Part shown: one piece after another, positions 49,978 to 60,670 of the stretch
Layout: each line of letters opens with the position of its first letter
How positions within the stretch are numbered: the first letter of the stretch is position 1
The notes under the pieces: generated by a model
What the model saw: only the letters and a program-made list of their open reading frames with translations
Databases searched by the model: none
Told to the model about the DNA's origin: nothing
Assembly: GCF_023516215.1 (NCBI RefSeq)
Contig: NZ_CP097349.1
Coordinates: 3,348,001 to 3,412,000, forward strand
Length of the DNA: 64,000 nt
Direction of reading: 5' to 3'
From: Cytobacillus pseudoceanisediminis
GTDB taxonomy: Bacteria > Bacillota > Bacilli > Bacillales > Cytobacillaceae
Position numbers and translations under genes: made by a program

Positions 49978-50601
49978 TTACAATCTCTTTTTTACCTTAC
50001 CCTCCATCAGTTGGGCCATTTGCTTAGAATTAAGATCATTCTCTTCATGGAGTTTATGAATTATATTTTGATAGTCTCTTTCATTGCGGTTCTGGCTTAG
50101 TTTATCGGCAGCTTGAATTTCCTCTACCCTAATCTTGAATCCAACAATTCCTTTTAGCTGCTGTTCTAAAAGCTCCGGAGAAAGCTTATCCCATAAAACT
50201 GGATTCCTGCGATGCTTTTCATATTTTTGAAGCAGCATGGCCAGGTCCTGCTTTAATTCCTCTTCACTCAGAATATTGGCTCGACCATATACATGGACAG
50301 CCTGATAGTTCCAAGTCGGGACATTTTCTTCCTCATACCAGGAGGAAGAAATGTAAGCATGTGGTCCCTGGAACATCACCAGAACATCTTCAGAGGCTTC
50401 GAATGTTCTCCATTGCGGGTTTCCATAAGCCATATGCCCTGTTAAATAGCACGTATCTCCTTCTTTTATTAACTGCAATGGCAGATGAGTGGCTATGGGT
50501 CTTCCATGTTTGGTCGTGACCATCGTGCCAAACGAATTACTTTGAACAAACTCCCATATTTCATCCGCATTTGTGACTTTATAATATTTAGGAATATACA
50601 T
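49978..50601 (-). CDS. paiB: PaiB, FMN-binding negative regulator
   Basis: About 207 residues matching PaiB of Bacillus: MYIPKYYKV at the start, FGTMVTTKHGRPIATHLP, FQGPHAYISSSWY and VPTWNYQAVHVYG are diagnostic of this split-barrel flavin-binding family. In Bacillus subtilis PaiB helps repress sporulation and protease genes. I chose the ATG at 50601, six bases after AAGGGCGG. paiA lies just upstream in the same operon, as in the type locus. Confidence 0.92.
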   Translation of the reverse strand: MYIPKYYKVTNADEIWEFVQSNSFGTMVTTKHGRPIATHLPLQLIKEGDTCYLTGHMAYGNPQWRTFEASEDVLVMFQGPHAYISSSWYEEENVPTWNYQAVHVYGRANILSEEELKQDLAMLLQKYEKHRRNPVLWDKLSPELLEQQLKGIVGFKIRVEEIQAADKLSQNRNERDYQNIIHKLHEENDLNSKQMAQLMEGKVKKRL

Positions 50602-50622
50602 GATCATCCGCCCTTCAAAAAA

Positions 50623-51153
<531 letters not shown>

Positions 51154-51603
51154 TTAATAATTTCTCTTGTTCCCCTTTTTCACATATTCCCAGTCTTTCT
51201 CTACATTTTTTCTAACCCTTTGAAGCAGCTTGAAAATGGTTTCTGCTTCTTTCTCGGAAAGCCCCTCTAAGCAAATCGCATTGGAATATTCATGTTCTCT
51301 CTTTATAAGAGGAAAAACTTTTTTCCCTTTCTCTGTTGGGAAGAGCTTCCTGATTTTCTTGTTCTGTTCATCATCTTTCTTTTCTATAAAGCCATTCATT
51401 TCAAGCTTTTTAATCGCACGGGCTGCCGTTGTCCGATCAACTTTTATCATCTCAGCTAACTTTTCCTGAATAATTCCTGGATTTTCACATATTCGCACCA
51501 GGTACAGGTACTGCCCTTTTGTAAGGTCAAGCTCTTTAAATTCGATATTGCTTATGGAATCCAATGCCCTAGCGATCATGCCAATTTCACGGAGAATTTC
51601 CAG
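51154..51603 (-). CDS. MarR-family transcriptional regulator
   Basis: A 149-residue MarR winged-helix protein. GQYLYLVRICENPGIIQEKLAEM, VDRTTAARAIKKLEMNG (recognition helix) and KKIRKLFPTEKG (wing) are clear. A CTG at 51603, nine bases after GAGGAG, gives the N-terminus expected for the family (EILREIGMIARALDSI). The next ATG, at 51579, would remove the first eight residues. It probably controls the paiAB genes it precedes; two similar palindromic sites lie upstream at 51630-51694. Confidence 0.85.
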   Translation of the reverse strand: MEILREIGMIARALDSISNIEFKELDLTKGQYLYLVRICENPGIIQEKLAEMIKVDRTTAARAIKKLEMNGFIEKKDDEQNKKIRKLFPTEKGKKVFPLIKREHEYSNAICLEGLSEKEAETIFKLLQRVRKNVEKDWEYVKKGNKRNY

Positions 51604-51629
51604 TGTACTCAGCTCCTCAACATGAATTT

Positions 51630-51694
51630 TTGTTGTAAATGCAATAATAATACTATATATTCAATCTACCTTAATTTTGTTGCATTTGCAATAA
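51630..51694. promoter_or_regulatory. Paired MarR operator candidates
   Basis: TTGTTGTAAATGCAATAAT (51630-51648) and TTGTTGCATTTGCAATAA (51677-51694) are near-copies; the second contains the palindrome TTGCATTTGCAA with one central mismatch. Their position just upstream of the MarR gene suits autoregulation. Confidence 0.45.
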
Positions 51695-51858
51695 AAATAA
51701 TATAATTTGTATTACTTGCTATGAAATTCAATGATCCAATTGTCATTAGTCCTTTATTGACGGTCTGTTTAAATAGAAGGAGCACTCTTTCACCACAATA
51801 AACTGCCTATCCATCCAAACTCGTATGCTAAAATAGATAAAAATGGGAGGTGTTTTAT

Positions 51859-53634
51859 TTGTCGGATTGGTCGTATCATCCTATTTTTAAGCCCATACTT
51901 CAGAAGCTCCCGCCTTCCTTCAGCCGGGAGTTTATCCATCGCGGAATGAGCATGATTTCATCCAGCCGTATAGGGGAAGGATTAATCGAATTTCTTAGTC
52001 ATATGGAACCCTCCGGCATGCATGCGAAAAGTCTATTTGGCGTTCATTTTTCCACTCCAGTCGGACTTAGCGGCAGGATTGATCCTCACTTATCAGGGAT
52101 GAAGGCTTTTCAGAATCTGGGCTTTGGTTTTATTGAAGTTGGGCCTGTTTCCATTCGAGGGTCATCAGGAGAACTATTTATGGACCCGAAACTAGAGAAG
52201 ATATATAGATTAACTGACGCTTCAATGGAGTTAATGGCAGCTAAGGAACAGCTGCTTTCCTTAAAGAAAAAGAAGATTCCGCTTCTTATAAACGTTGAAG
52301 GAACTTATCAGGAAGCTATGCAAATTTGTGAAGAATTGCTTCCTTTTAGCGACGGATTTATTTTGGGCAGCCATATTTTTCAATCAGCGAGTCAATTTAA
52401 CCAATTTAAATATGAATTAAATAAACCTATCATCCTTTCTATTTCACAGGATGATACACTCAGCCTGGACTATGGCCCGGACGGAATTCTTCTTACAGGC
52501 AATGCTTCACCAGAAGAACTCATTCATAAGCTGTCAGCTCTCAGAAAGCTGTACAGCGAAGAATTGCCCATCATTACTTCAGGCTGTGTAAAAGAGCCTT
52601 CAGATGCTATTAAACTGCTGGAAAGCGGAACTTCTTTAATCATGTTAGGCGATGAGTACATTTTCACTGGACCTGGATTGCCGAAGAGGATTAACGAGGC
52701 TTATACAAGCACATTTACGAAGGAGCCTGTCGAAGTGAAAGGATGGCGCTGGTACTGGCTGTTCGGCTTAGCTATTGCCGTTGCAGGGCTCATTGCCCTG
52801 TTTTTCAGCATGACTTCGGTGATCCTTCCCTATGACGAGAGCTTTCTGGGGATCTTTAGGAAAGATATTATTTCCTTTAACCCTGCCATTTTATACTTTA
52901 TGGCTCATGACAGAATGACGCTGTCAGGAACAATGATTTCAGGCGGAATCATCTATATGCAGCTTGCCAGGCATGGAATAAGAAATGGCCTCCACTGGGC
53001 AAGAAAAGCGGTAAATATAGCAGGAGCTATCGGCTTCCTGGGCATTGTCCTGTTTATTGGCTACGGTTATTTCGATTGGCTCCATGGGCTGTTTTGGCTT
53101 ATATTACTGCCCTTGTTTATATTGGGATATGCAAAATCAAGAACAGCAAGTGCATCTCCCTCCAGTTCAAATCTTTTCAACAGTCCGCAGTGGAAGCTGA
53201 GCTTATTCGGCCAGCTTTGCTTTGTGATTCTGGGGGTTTCATTAGCTATTGGCGGGATGATCATTTCCGTCATTGGGGCTTCACATGTATTTGTACCAAC
53301 TGATCTTACTTATCTTTGCATGACTCCTGAAGCTCTGAACGAGTTTAACGATCGGTTAATTCCTGTGATCGCACATGACCGTGCAGGATTTGGGAGCGCA
53401 CTTTTAAGTGTAGGCTTGCTCGTCTTGATGCTGGCTTTATGGGGGATCCGCGAGGGGGAAAGATGGGTGTGGTGGACCTTCACCATTGGGGCGATTCCGG
53501 CATTCGCCGCCGGGATCTTAACTCATTTTTTTATTAACTATACGGATTTTATCCACCTGCTTCCTGCTTATTTCGCATTGGTTTTATATGTGATTGGCGT
53601 TATCGCAACCGCCCCTTTTTTATTAAAAAAATAG
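51859..53634 (+). CDS. Dihydroorotate-dehydrogenase-like barrel fused to a duplicated membrane domain
   Basis: About 591 residues. Residues 1-295 follow a class 2 dihydroorotate dehydrogenase (PILQKLPPSFSREFIHRG, FSTPVGLSG, LGFGFIEVGPVS, ITSGCVKEPSDAIKLL, TGPGLPKRI). However, the substrate-binding N-x-x-G-F-N-N segment is replaced (TDASMEL) and the FMN lysine region reads ILSISQDD, so normal activity is doubtful. Residues 300-590 form about seven membrane helices. Two segments, FMAHDRMTLSGT...ARHGIRNGLHW and VIAHDRAGFGSA...ALWGIREGERW, are related, showing an internal duplication. TTG start (51859) with GGGAGG upstream. It stands alone, with its own terminator. Function unknown; possibly a membrane redox or sensory protein. 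Confidence 0.75.
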   Translation: MSDWSYHPIFKPILQKLPPSFSREFIHRGMSMISSSRIGEGLIEFLSHMEPSGMHAKSLFGVHFSTPVGLSGRIDPHLSGMKAFQNLGFGFIEVGPVSIRGSSGELFMDPKLEKIYRLTDASMELMAAKEQLLSLKKKKIPLLINVEGTYQEAMQICEELLPFSDGFILGSHIFQSASQFNQFKYELNKPIILSISQDDTLSLDYGPDGILLTGNASPEELIHKLSALRKLYSEELPIITSGCVKEPSDAIKLLESGTSLIMLGDEYIFTGPGLPKRINEAYTSTFTKEPVEVKGWRWYWLFGLAIAVAGLIALFFSMTSVILPYDESFLGIFRKDIISFNPAILYFMAHDRMTLSGTMISGGIIYMQLARHGIRNGLHWARKAVNIAGAIGFLGIVLFIGYGYFDWLHGLFWLILLPLFILGYAKSRTASASPSSSNLFNSPQWKLSLFGQLCFVILGVSLAIGGMIISVIGASHVFVPTDLTYLCMTPEALNEFNDRLIPVIAHDRAGFGSALLSVGLLVLMLALWGIREGERWVWWTFTIGAIPAFAAGILTHFFINYTDFIHLLPAYFALVLYVIGVIATAPFLLKK

Positions 53635-53644
53635 TGGGTAAATA

Positions 53645-53685
53645 AAAAACCGGGCGGGATCAGAACTGGATACCGCCCGGGTTTC
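53645..53685 (+). terminator. Rho-independent terminator
   Basis: CCGGGCGG and CCGCCCGG pair with a loop of about 14 bases and T residues after; A-rich on the other side, so it may also serve the convergent MFS gene. Confidence 0.75.
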
Positions 53686-53695
53686 GGCCTTTTGA

Positions 53696-55215
53696 TCAAT
53701 CTTTAACTGCCGCTTCTTCACCTGTTTGATTTTCATAATGGGGTTTCACTCTTTTAATAAAGAAAGCAAGTATGAGTGCAATCACCGCAATCAATGCAGA
53801 AATGAAGAAAGTGAAATTAATGCCATGCAGCATCGCTTCATTCATGATTTGCTGCTGCATGTCAGCTGCGGCCTGTGCAGATGGCTGAGCTGCACTGGCA
53901 CTCATATTGGCCAGTGAGTCAGCAGCCAGTTCCTCTGCTTTTTCTTTCGTACGGTTGTTCATGACGGTAATCAGCAGTGCGGATCCAATGGCGCCGGATA
54001 CCTGCTGCAGCGTATTATTCATAGCGGTTCCGTGCGGATTATTTATCGCCGGCAGCTGATTCAATCCATTTGTCATGACAGGCATCATGACCATTGACAT
54101 CCCGAACATCCGAAAGGTATACAGCAGAACAAGAGTAGAATAGGCCGTATTCATGCCGATTCTGCTGAAGTAATAAGATGTTACAACGGTAATGGTCAGC
54201 CCAATTACCGCCAACACTCTTGCCCCATACTTATCAAAGAGTTTCCCTGTAATGGGAGACATGACCCCCATGACAATCGCTCCCGGAAGCATCAATAGAC
54301 CCGACTCCATTGGTGAAATTCCCCGTATGGTCTGTACATAGATGGGCATCAAAATCATCGCTGAAAACATGGCGACGGATATCACGATTGAAATGGCCGA
54401 TGACAGGGCAAACATCGGATATTTGTAGATGCGAAATTCAAGCATAGGGTCATCCATCCGAAGCTGACGGAGTACAAAGGTAATTAAAGCAAGTGCCCCA
54501 ATCACAATCGTGCCGTACACGAGGGGCTATCCCATCCTTTTTCCCCTGCTGAACTAAAGCCATAAAGCAAGCCGCCAAATCCGATGCTTGATAAAACCAG
54601 CGAGATGAAATCAAGCTTAATAGCTCTCTGGGGTGTGATATCTTTTAATTTAAAGACTGCCAAAACGACGGTTAACAGGGCAATTGGCAGAACAAGGTCA
54701 AATAACATCCTCCAGCTGTAATGTTCAATCAGCCATCCTGAAAGAGTCGGCCCAATCGCTGGAGCAGTAATCATGACAAGACCAAACATCCCCATTGCCG
54801 CCCCTCTTTTTTCGACCGGAAATGCGGTAAGCATGACATTCATTAATAATGGCATCATAATCGCCGATCCTGAAGCTTGAATCATCCGAGCCCCTAATAA
54901 CACACCAAATGCAGGCGCAATACTGGCCAGGAATGTTCCCAAAGTAAATAATGCCATGGCTGTAATGAATAATTTCTTATCAGAAAATCGCTGAATGAAG
55001 AATGCACTCGCCGGTATTAAAATCCCGTTAATAAGCATATAGCCTGTAGACAGCCATTGTACGGCTGTTGCATTCACACCGAATTCTTCCATGATGGATG
55101 GGAGGGCAACGTTCAGTAATGTTTCATTCAATATCGCAACAAAAGCCCCGATAAATAAAATGGCGATCATGCCATATGGCGGTTTGTTTTGACCCGTATT
55201 GGTTTCCTGCGGCAT
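53696..55215 (-). CDS. MFS drug exporter, DHA2 (EmrB/LmrB) family, one frameshift
   Basis: About 506 residues with 14 predicted helices. LNVALPSIMEEF, WLSTGYML, GARMIQASGSAIMMPL and MGMFGLVMITAPAIGPTLSGWL (motif C region) identify the DHA2 drug:proton antiporter family, and the C-terminal half carries MLPIYVQTIRG. Two frames overlap at 54502-54520; a G run at 54523-54526 (C on the coding strand) should be five, giving DSPLVYGTIVIG across the join. The ATG is at 55215. Not linked to an obvious regulator. The substrate is unknown. Confidence 0.88.
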
Positions 55216-55277
55216 ATAGAATCAATCCTTCTTTCTATGTTAAATATAGATTTGTTAATCGGATACACCCGACCGAG

Positions 55278-57614
55278 TCAGACCTGGATGAAACCTTCCC
55301 GCAAAACGTCTTGCAAAAACGGGCTCGGTGCCCCTACGCTGTAAAGCTGCAAATCATGCATTGCTCTCGTGCAGGCGGTGTAGAAAGCTCGGCGCAGGCT
55401 TTCATCACCATAGACATGCTCTGATGCATCATAAATAATGACGGCATCAAATTCGATGCCCTTGGATAAATACGACGGTACGACAACCACTCCTTGTTCA
55501 TATTCAGTCGAGTTGCTTTTCAAGAGTTTAATTCCATCGATGCCGGACAGAGCCCCATATGCACGCAAACTTTCTTCAGCCGATTTGCATATGATTGCAA
55601 TAGTTTTAAACCCTTGGCTTCGTAAATCCGCGACTTTAGAGGCGATGCAGCTGTGCAGCTGTGCGTGATCGGTTATTTGTTTCAGCTCGGGCCGCTTGCC
55701 GCTGCGATCAAAAGGGATGATCCTTTCGCCGTTTGGAACGAGTCTTCGCGTAAATTCAATAATCGGCTTTGTGGAGCGGTAGCTTCGTGCTATATTGATC
55801 ACTTCTGTTTCATCCGGTCCGTACAGGCCAGCAAGCGGTTGAAAATCAGCCATTTCGCTGGCATGGGCAAAGATCGCCTGATTAAAGTCGCCGAGGACCG
55901 TCATCTTGGACGCAGGAAACAGGCGCTTTAGAAACTCAAATTGAAATGGCGAATAATCCTGTGCCTCATCAACGACGATGTGCTTAATCGAGCTGTTCGT
56001 CTGAAAGCCTTGAATCTGCTCCTTCAGATATAAAAACGGGGTAGCATCTTCATAAAGCAGGTGACCTTCATCCAGCATTTTCAGCGTCGCCTGACAAATA
56101 TCCGTCCATTCTGCTGGTATCTCCCCTTCTATCCACTGTTTGATCTTTATGGGATCAGTAAAAATCTGTTTGTATATTCCCTTAAAATCGACAAAACGCA
56201 ACGCCCGGATTCGTTTTCGCAGCGGCTTCAGCTTTTTCCGGACAATCAAGCGGGCTAACGCTTCAGGCTCGATTTCATAATCATGAATCGAATCTCCTTT
56301 AAAGCCGCGTTTTTTCGCGAGATAGGCATGTGCCTTATGATATTCCTCATTGCTGAGCAGCTCGATTTCCTCCTGTACCCACGGCTTATTCCGTTCCGCC
56401 TTTTCAGCTTCATTAATTTGCTTAATAAGCCATTCCATCAGCTTTTCAAGTCTGTTATGAAAGCGAAGTGAAGTGTCGCTGCTATAAAACCTGTCTGCCA
56501 TTTGCTGCGCGGAGACAATCGGCTTTCCTCTGAAGACTATGTCCTTAAATAGCATTCCGGATAACTCCAGCGACTTCATGTATGCATGGATCGCTTCAAA
56601 AAAGCGGACAGATGCTTTGAATTGAATGCCCGAAACCCTTGCCCTGTAGGAAGAGGTATGGTCTGCAGTTAACACGTATTCCAGCTGCCCGTATGGATTT
56701 TCAACTTCAAACTCTTTACTCAGCCGGTGGTCCAAATATTCCTGGAAGGTGACCTGCTGCATATTCTCTTCACCGAGTTCCGGGAGCACATTGGACACAT
56801 AACTGTTAAACATTGAGTTAGGCGAAAACAAAATAATTTGCTCCGCATTTAAATTATCCCGATCTTTGTACAGCAAATAAGCAATCCGCTGCAGGGCAGC
56901 CGATGTCTTGCCGCTCCCAGCCGCACCGTGAACAATGAGCAGCCTTCCGCGATCATGACGAATGATCCGGTTTTGATCCTGTTGAATGGTAGCTACAATA
57001 TTGTGCATATGTTTGTCAGTACCCTTGCCCAGAACCTCCTGCAGGATCTCATCCCCAATGGTGAGACTTGTATCGAACATGGACTGCAAAACGCCGCCGC
57101 GGATAAGATATTGCCACTTCTTCTCCAATGTGCCCTGGATTGTGCCTCCCGGTGTTTCATACTTGGCGGGACCGGGCTGGTAATCATAGTAGACACTGGA
57201 GATCGGTGCCCTCCAATCGTAAATAAGGAATTTTTCGCCGCTGGCATCCCTTAGCGAGCTGATCCCAATATAGATTTGATCCTGATCTGATGAACCTTCT
57301 TCCATAAAATCAATACGGCCGAAGTAGGGAACCTCCTCCATCCTTCGCAGCGTGGACAAGCGCTTGGATGCATGTCTGTGGGTGCTTTGGCTGACCGAAA
57401 GAGCTTGAGCCTCCTGCCTCAACCCGATGATGGTCTCCAGGTAATCATCAAAGGTATCAATATTCACCTTGACTTCATCCCAAAAGTGTTTGCGGATATG
57501 AACCACTTCGTTTTTACGCCTGGAGGTTTCCTCTTCCAATCTGCTGACTTCCTCCGCAATTGTCCCCATGACACTGTCCAATCGTACTTGCTCCTGCTGA
57601 AGTTTCGAATTCAT
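55278..57614 (-). CDS. helD: HelD, UvrD-like RNA polymerase recycling ATPase
   Basis: About 778 residues, close to the 774 of Bacillus subtilis HelD. An N-terminal coiled coil (residues 1-75) reaches into RNA polymerase in the known structures. Superfamily 1 motifs follow: GAAGSGKTSAALQR (Walker A), VVDEAQDYSPFQFE (Walker B), LGDFNQAIF and ARSYRSTKPI, and YLSKGIEFDAVI near the end. The family removes RNA polymerase from stalled complexes using ATP. The ATG at 57614 is eight bases after AAGGAG; a GTG upstream overlaps it. Confidence 0.93.
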   Translation of the reverse strand: MNSKLQQEQVRLDSVMGTIAEEVSRLEEETSRRKNEVVHIRKHFWDEVKVNIDTFDDYLETIIGLRQEAQALSVSQSTHRHASKRLSTLRRMEEVPYFGRIDFMEEGSSDQDQIYIGISSLRDASGEKFLIYDWRAPISSVYYDYQPGPAKYETPGGTIQGTLEKKWQYLIRGGVLQSMFDTSLTIGDEILQEVLGKGTDKHMHNIVATIQQDQNRIIRHDRGRLLIVHGAAGSGKTSAALQRIAYLLYKDRDNLNAEQIILFSPNSMFNSYVSNVLPELGEENMQQVTFQEYLDHRLSKEFEVENPYGQLEYVLTADHTSSYRARVSGIQFKASVRFFEAIHAYMKSLELSGMLFKDIVFRGKPIVSAQQMADRFYSSDTSLRFHNRLEKLMEWLIKQINEAEKAERNKPWVQEEIELLSNEEYHKAHAYLAKKRGFKGDSIHDYEIEPEALARLIVRKKLKPLRKRIRALRFVDFKGIYKQIFTDPIKIKQWIEGEIPAEWTDICQATLKMLDEGHLLYEDATPFLYLKEQIQGFQTNSSIKHIVVDEAQDYSPFQFEFLKRLFPASKMTVLGDFNQAIFAHASEMADFQPLAGLYGPDETEVINIARSYRSTKPIIEFTRRLVPNGERIIPFDRSGKRPELKQITDHAQLHSCIASKVADLRSQGFKTIAIICKSAEESLRAYGALSGIDGIKLLKSNSTEYEQGVVVVPSYLSKGIEFDAVIIYDASEHVYGDESLRRAFYTACTRAMHDLQLYSVGAPSPFLQDVLREGFIQV

Positions 57615-57646
57615 AGCAAACACTCCTTAAAAAATTTATTAAAGGG

Positions 57647-57676
57647 TTGACAAACGAATTGATTGCATTATATAAT
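57647..57676 (+). promoter_or_regulatory. Strong sigma-A promoter without a nearby gene
   Basis: TTGACA (57647-57652) and TATAAT (57671-57676) are both perfect consensus with an 18-base spacer. The transcript would start near 57684, and a terminator follows before any gene. Confidence 0.6.
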
Positions 57677-57683
57677 TAAGATA

Positions 57684-57838
57684 GGGAAAATATATTTATT
57701 TTTTATTACATAATGCACATCTATATAAATTTACCACAGGGTTTCACTTTTTTCAATGGTTTTTACTTAATTCTTTGATTGTCGATTTTCGACAGAGCCG
57801 TATTTAACGTTCCCCAATGTTAAGTACGGCTCTTTTAA
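57684..57838 (+). ncRNA. Candidate small RNA (promoter to terminator, no ORF)
   Basis: Begins after a consensus promoter and ends with a long hairpin: GAGCCGTA...CCCC...TACGGCTC at 57794-57833, then TTTT. A second small hairpin, TGTCGA/TCGACA, lies just before it. There is no convincing reading frame in the 155 bases. It could instead be a terminated leader upstream of the sensor kinase gene at 58077, or a spillover element from helD. Confidence 0.4.
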
Positions 57839-58076
57839 TTTTATTTACCCCTATCTTTATTTGTACTGATCCCTCCCCGTTAACCATCAGGACAATTTCT
57901 TAATAGCTTCCCCATCCGTTACATTGTTAACGAATAGTCTGGCCTTTTAAGGAGAGATCACCAGTCTTGTCCTGCATCCAAAGCTTTATTCATTTATAGT
58001 AAGTGAACTTTACCTTGCCGAAAGCATTTGCCTCCTTTAATCTAGTAGTAAAATAAAATTGCTAGAGGTGGCCATT

Positions 58077-59699
58077 TTGTCGAAACCTTTTATATTTAAG
58101 CAGCCTGGGCTTTTCGGGCAAATGGTTCTGCTCGTGCTTACTGTACTCTTAATTTGCATCTTGTTAATTATCATTTCCTTTTCATCCATTATTGACCAAA
58201 TGATTGAGAAAACCACCGGACAGCAGGCGCTGACAGTTGCGGAATTGGTTGCCGAAAACGATTCCATCATCGATGCGTTTAATACAGATCATCCAGCACA
58301 ATTGATTCAGCCTATTGCCGAGAAGCTTAGAGAGCGGACAGGCGCTGATTATATTGTAATAGCGAACGGGGATGGTATCCGTTATTCCCATCCCTATCTG
58401 AATCAAATTGGCAGGCCTACAGAAACAAGCAATAAAGCCCCGCTGGCAGGAGATTCTATTGTTTTTATTGGAAACGGCGTTTTAGGAGAAGCAGTTAAAG
58501 CGAAAACACCCATTTATGATGAGTCAGGTAAGATTATCGGTGTTTCTTCCGTTGGCTTCTTGACGAATGAATTAGAAGGGAAAATTTTCGTCTATCAATT
58601 GCGGGTAGCCGGTTTCGGAGGACTTGCCCTTCTCATTGGCATACCAGGAGCCTTTTATATCGCCCGCCGTGTCAAGAAGCTTATATTTAACCTGGAGCCA
58701 GAGGAAATTTCTCATGCCTTCTCTGAAAAGCAGGCAATTCTGGAATCAATCGGGGATGCCACGCTTGCTATCAGCCCTGATCTAAAAATTTTATCAGCCA
58801 ATAAAAAAGCGCGCAGCATTTTAGGTGAGCATGCAAAAGATACGCTGACTGAGCTGCATTTGAAAGCGCTTATACAAAATGCATTGGAGAATCCCAACCT
58901 TTTCATCCAGAAACAAGTACTCATAAACAACTCGATATACATTGTAGACATATCGCCCATCCAGGCTGAAGAAACGGCAATAACAGGATTCGTCCTGACT
59001 ATTCGCCCCTTCTCTGAAGTTGAAGATTTGGCGAATGAACTTATTGAAATCCGGCAGCATGCCAACCATATTCGGGCGCAGACCCATGAATATTTAAATA
59101 AACTGAACACATTAAACGGTCTCCTGCTATTGGAGCGTTACGAAGAAGCAAAAGCGCTTATGAAGATGGAAGTGCAAGAACTGCAGCAAACTGTCACCTT
59201 TTTAATGTCTACAATTAAAGATCCTTTGATTGTTGCCCTTCTTCTAGGGAAAGTGAACCGTGCCAAAGAAATGAAAGTATTGATCACATTTGACGAAAAC
59301 AGCCAGTGGTTAGACTTCCCTGACACCATACAAAGCGAACATGTCGTGACAGTGGTTGGTAATTTGATTGATAATGCTCTAGAAGCATCTTCTGCATGGA
59401 AAGGAAAAAGCGCCACTGTCCACCTGTCCTTTACAGACTACGGAGACGAGCTGATTATGGATATTGAAGACAATGGCAAAGGCATGACCTCTGAAGAAGA
59501 AGCTTACTTTTTTACAGAAGGAGCGACAACCAAAAATGACCCCCAGCATGGTCTAGGCCTGACCATTATGCAGCATGCATTGAGCCAGCTTGGCGGGGAA
59601 TGGTATCGTACAGATCGTTTAGAAGGAACATGTATGACAATCGCCATTCCAAAAGCTAATCCTGATTTCACAACTGCGAAGGAGAGAGAAAAATCATGA
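58077..59699 (+). CDS. CitA/DcuS-type sensor histidine kinase
   Basis: About 540 residues. One membrane helix (residues 20-40), an extracellular sensor with YIVIANGDGIRYSHPYLNQIG and VSSVGFL (the tricarboxylate/dicarboxylate sensor fold), a second helix near 180-200, a PAS domain at 215-320, the phospho-accepting H337 in RAQTHEYLNKL, the N-box NLIDNALEA, and DNGKGM plus GLGLTI. It is of the citrate/C4-dicarboxylate class, such as CitS and DctS. I chose the TTG at 58077 with GAGGTGG upstream. It overlaps the response regulator start, and a citrate transporter follows. Confidence 0.9.
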   Translation: MSKPFIFKQPGLFGQMVLLVLTVLLICILLIIISFSSIIDQMIEKTTGQQALTVAELVAENDSIIDAFNTDHPAQLIQPIAEKLRERTGADYIVIANGDGIRYSHPYLNQIGRPTETSNKAPLAGDSIVFIGNGVLGEAVKAKTPIYDESGKIIGVSSVGFLTNELEGKIFVYQLRVAGFGGLALLIGIPGAFYIARRVKKLIFNLEPEEISHAFSEKQAILESIGDATLAISPDLKILSANKKARSILGEHAKDTLTELHLKALIQNALENPNLFIQKQVLINNSIYIVDISPIQAEETAITGFVLTIRPFSEVEDLANELIEIRQHANHIRAQTHEYLNKLNTLNGLLLLERYEEAKALMKMEVQELQQTVTFLMSTIKDPLIVALLLGKVNRAKEMKVLITFDENSQWLDFPDTIQSEHVVTVVGNLIDNALEASSAWKGKSATVHLSFTDYGDELIMDIEDNGKGMTSEEEAYFFTEGATTKNDPQHGLGLTIMQHALSQLGGEWYRTDRLEGTCMTIAIPKANPDFTTAKEREKS

Positions 59700-60390
59700 C
59701 TAACCCATCCATCGGGGTGCTGATCGTTGAAGATGACCCTGTCGCTTCGTCTGTATATGAACAGCTTATTCAAAACAGAAAAGATTTTACTGTCATCGGA
59801 AAAGCACAAACAGCTTCAGAAACCATTCAATTGCTAAACGTTATCACTCCCGACCTGATCCTGCTCGATGTTCATCTGCCAGATGCAAATGGAATTGATT
59901 TGCTATTTCAAATCAAACACGCACACCGTCATGTAGATATCATTATGATAACCGCTTCCAATGATGCCAAAACAGTAAGAGACGCCATGCGTGGAGGAGC
60001 ATATAGCTATCTGCTGAAACCGATTATGGTTGACAGCTTTTTTCAACATTTGAAGAGTACAGCCAAACGAGGCATGCCCGGCAAACAAATGCCCATATCA
60101 AACAAGATGAAATACAGCGGCTCTTTCAAAAAAACACTCCAGCTGCCGAGACAAAGCACGAGGCCGAGAATTTGCCAAAAGGCATCGACAAACACACACT
60201 CCGCAAAGTTACACAAGCAATGAAAGCTGCATCCACAAGCCTAAACGCTGAAGAAGTAGGGTTGCAAATCGGAGCAAGCCACTCCACGGCAAGGCGCTAT
60301 TTAGAGTATCTGGTTTCTATTAACTTGGTGGAAGTCGATATTGTCTATGGCAGCGTGGGCCGTCCGGAACGCCGATACAAACAACCTTAG
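59696..60390 (+). CDS. CitT/DctR-type response regulator, one frameshift
   Basis: About 231 residues. The receiver domain has acidic D13/D14, phospho-acceptor D58 (LILLDVHLP) and K108 (LLKPI). The C-terminal part holds a winged-helix/HTH typical of this class (KHTLRKVTQ, GASHSTARRYLEYLV, GSVGRPERRY). The frame breaks in the T run at 60038-60043, where six should be seven; the repaired frame reads FSTFEEYSQT into the DNA-binding part. Overlaps the kinase by four bases. It should activate the citrate transporter downstream. Confidence 0.9.
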
Positions 60391-60421
60391 CAAGCCCTCT
60401 TATAAAGGGGCTTGCTTTTTT
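60391..60421 (+). terminator. Rho-independent terminator
   Basis: AAGCCCTCTT and AAGGGGCTT form a stem with T run after the response regulator stop. Confidence 0.8.
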
Positions 60422-60637
60422 TAGCTATGTCTTAAAGAAAGCTTCTATAGGATAAACATTGCCTGACCAAGAAGTTCAGTTTAAGGAGAAAGCTCCTAGT
60501 GAATGATAGATATCTAACATATTACGGTATTTCTCTTATTTTCATAAAAAGTATGAAAATTATGAAACTATTGCTTTTTATTCAAATAAAACAACTAATC
60601 TATTCTTACGAGAGCAGCCCTGTTAAAGTAATTCGAA

Positions 60638-60651
60638 AGGAAGCGCTTACA
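60638..60651. promoter_or_regulatory. cre site (CcpA) upstream of the citrate transporter
   Basis: AGGAAGCGCTTACA matches the catabolite-responsive element core (GNAANCGNTNNCN). It lies about 20 bases before the transporter start, so CcpA bound here would block expression in the presence of glucose. Confidence 0.65.
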
Positions 60652-60670
60652 ACTATTTAGGAGGGTTCAT

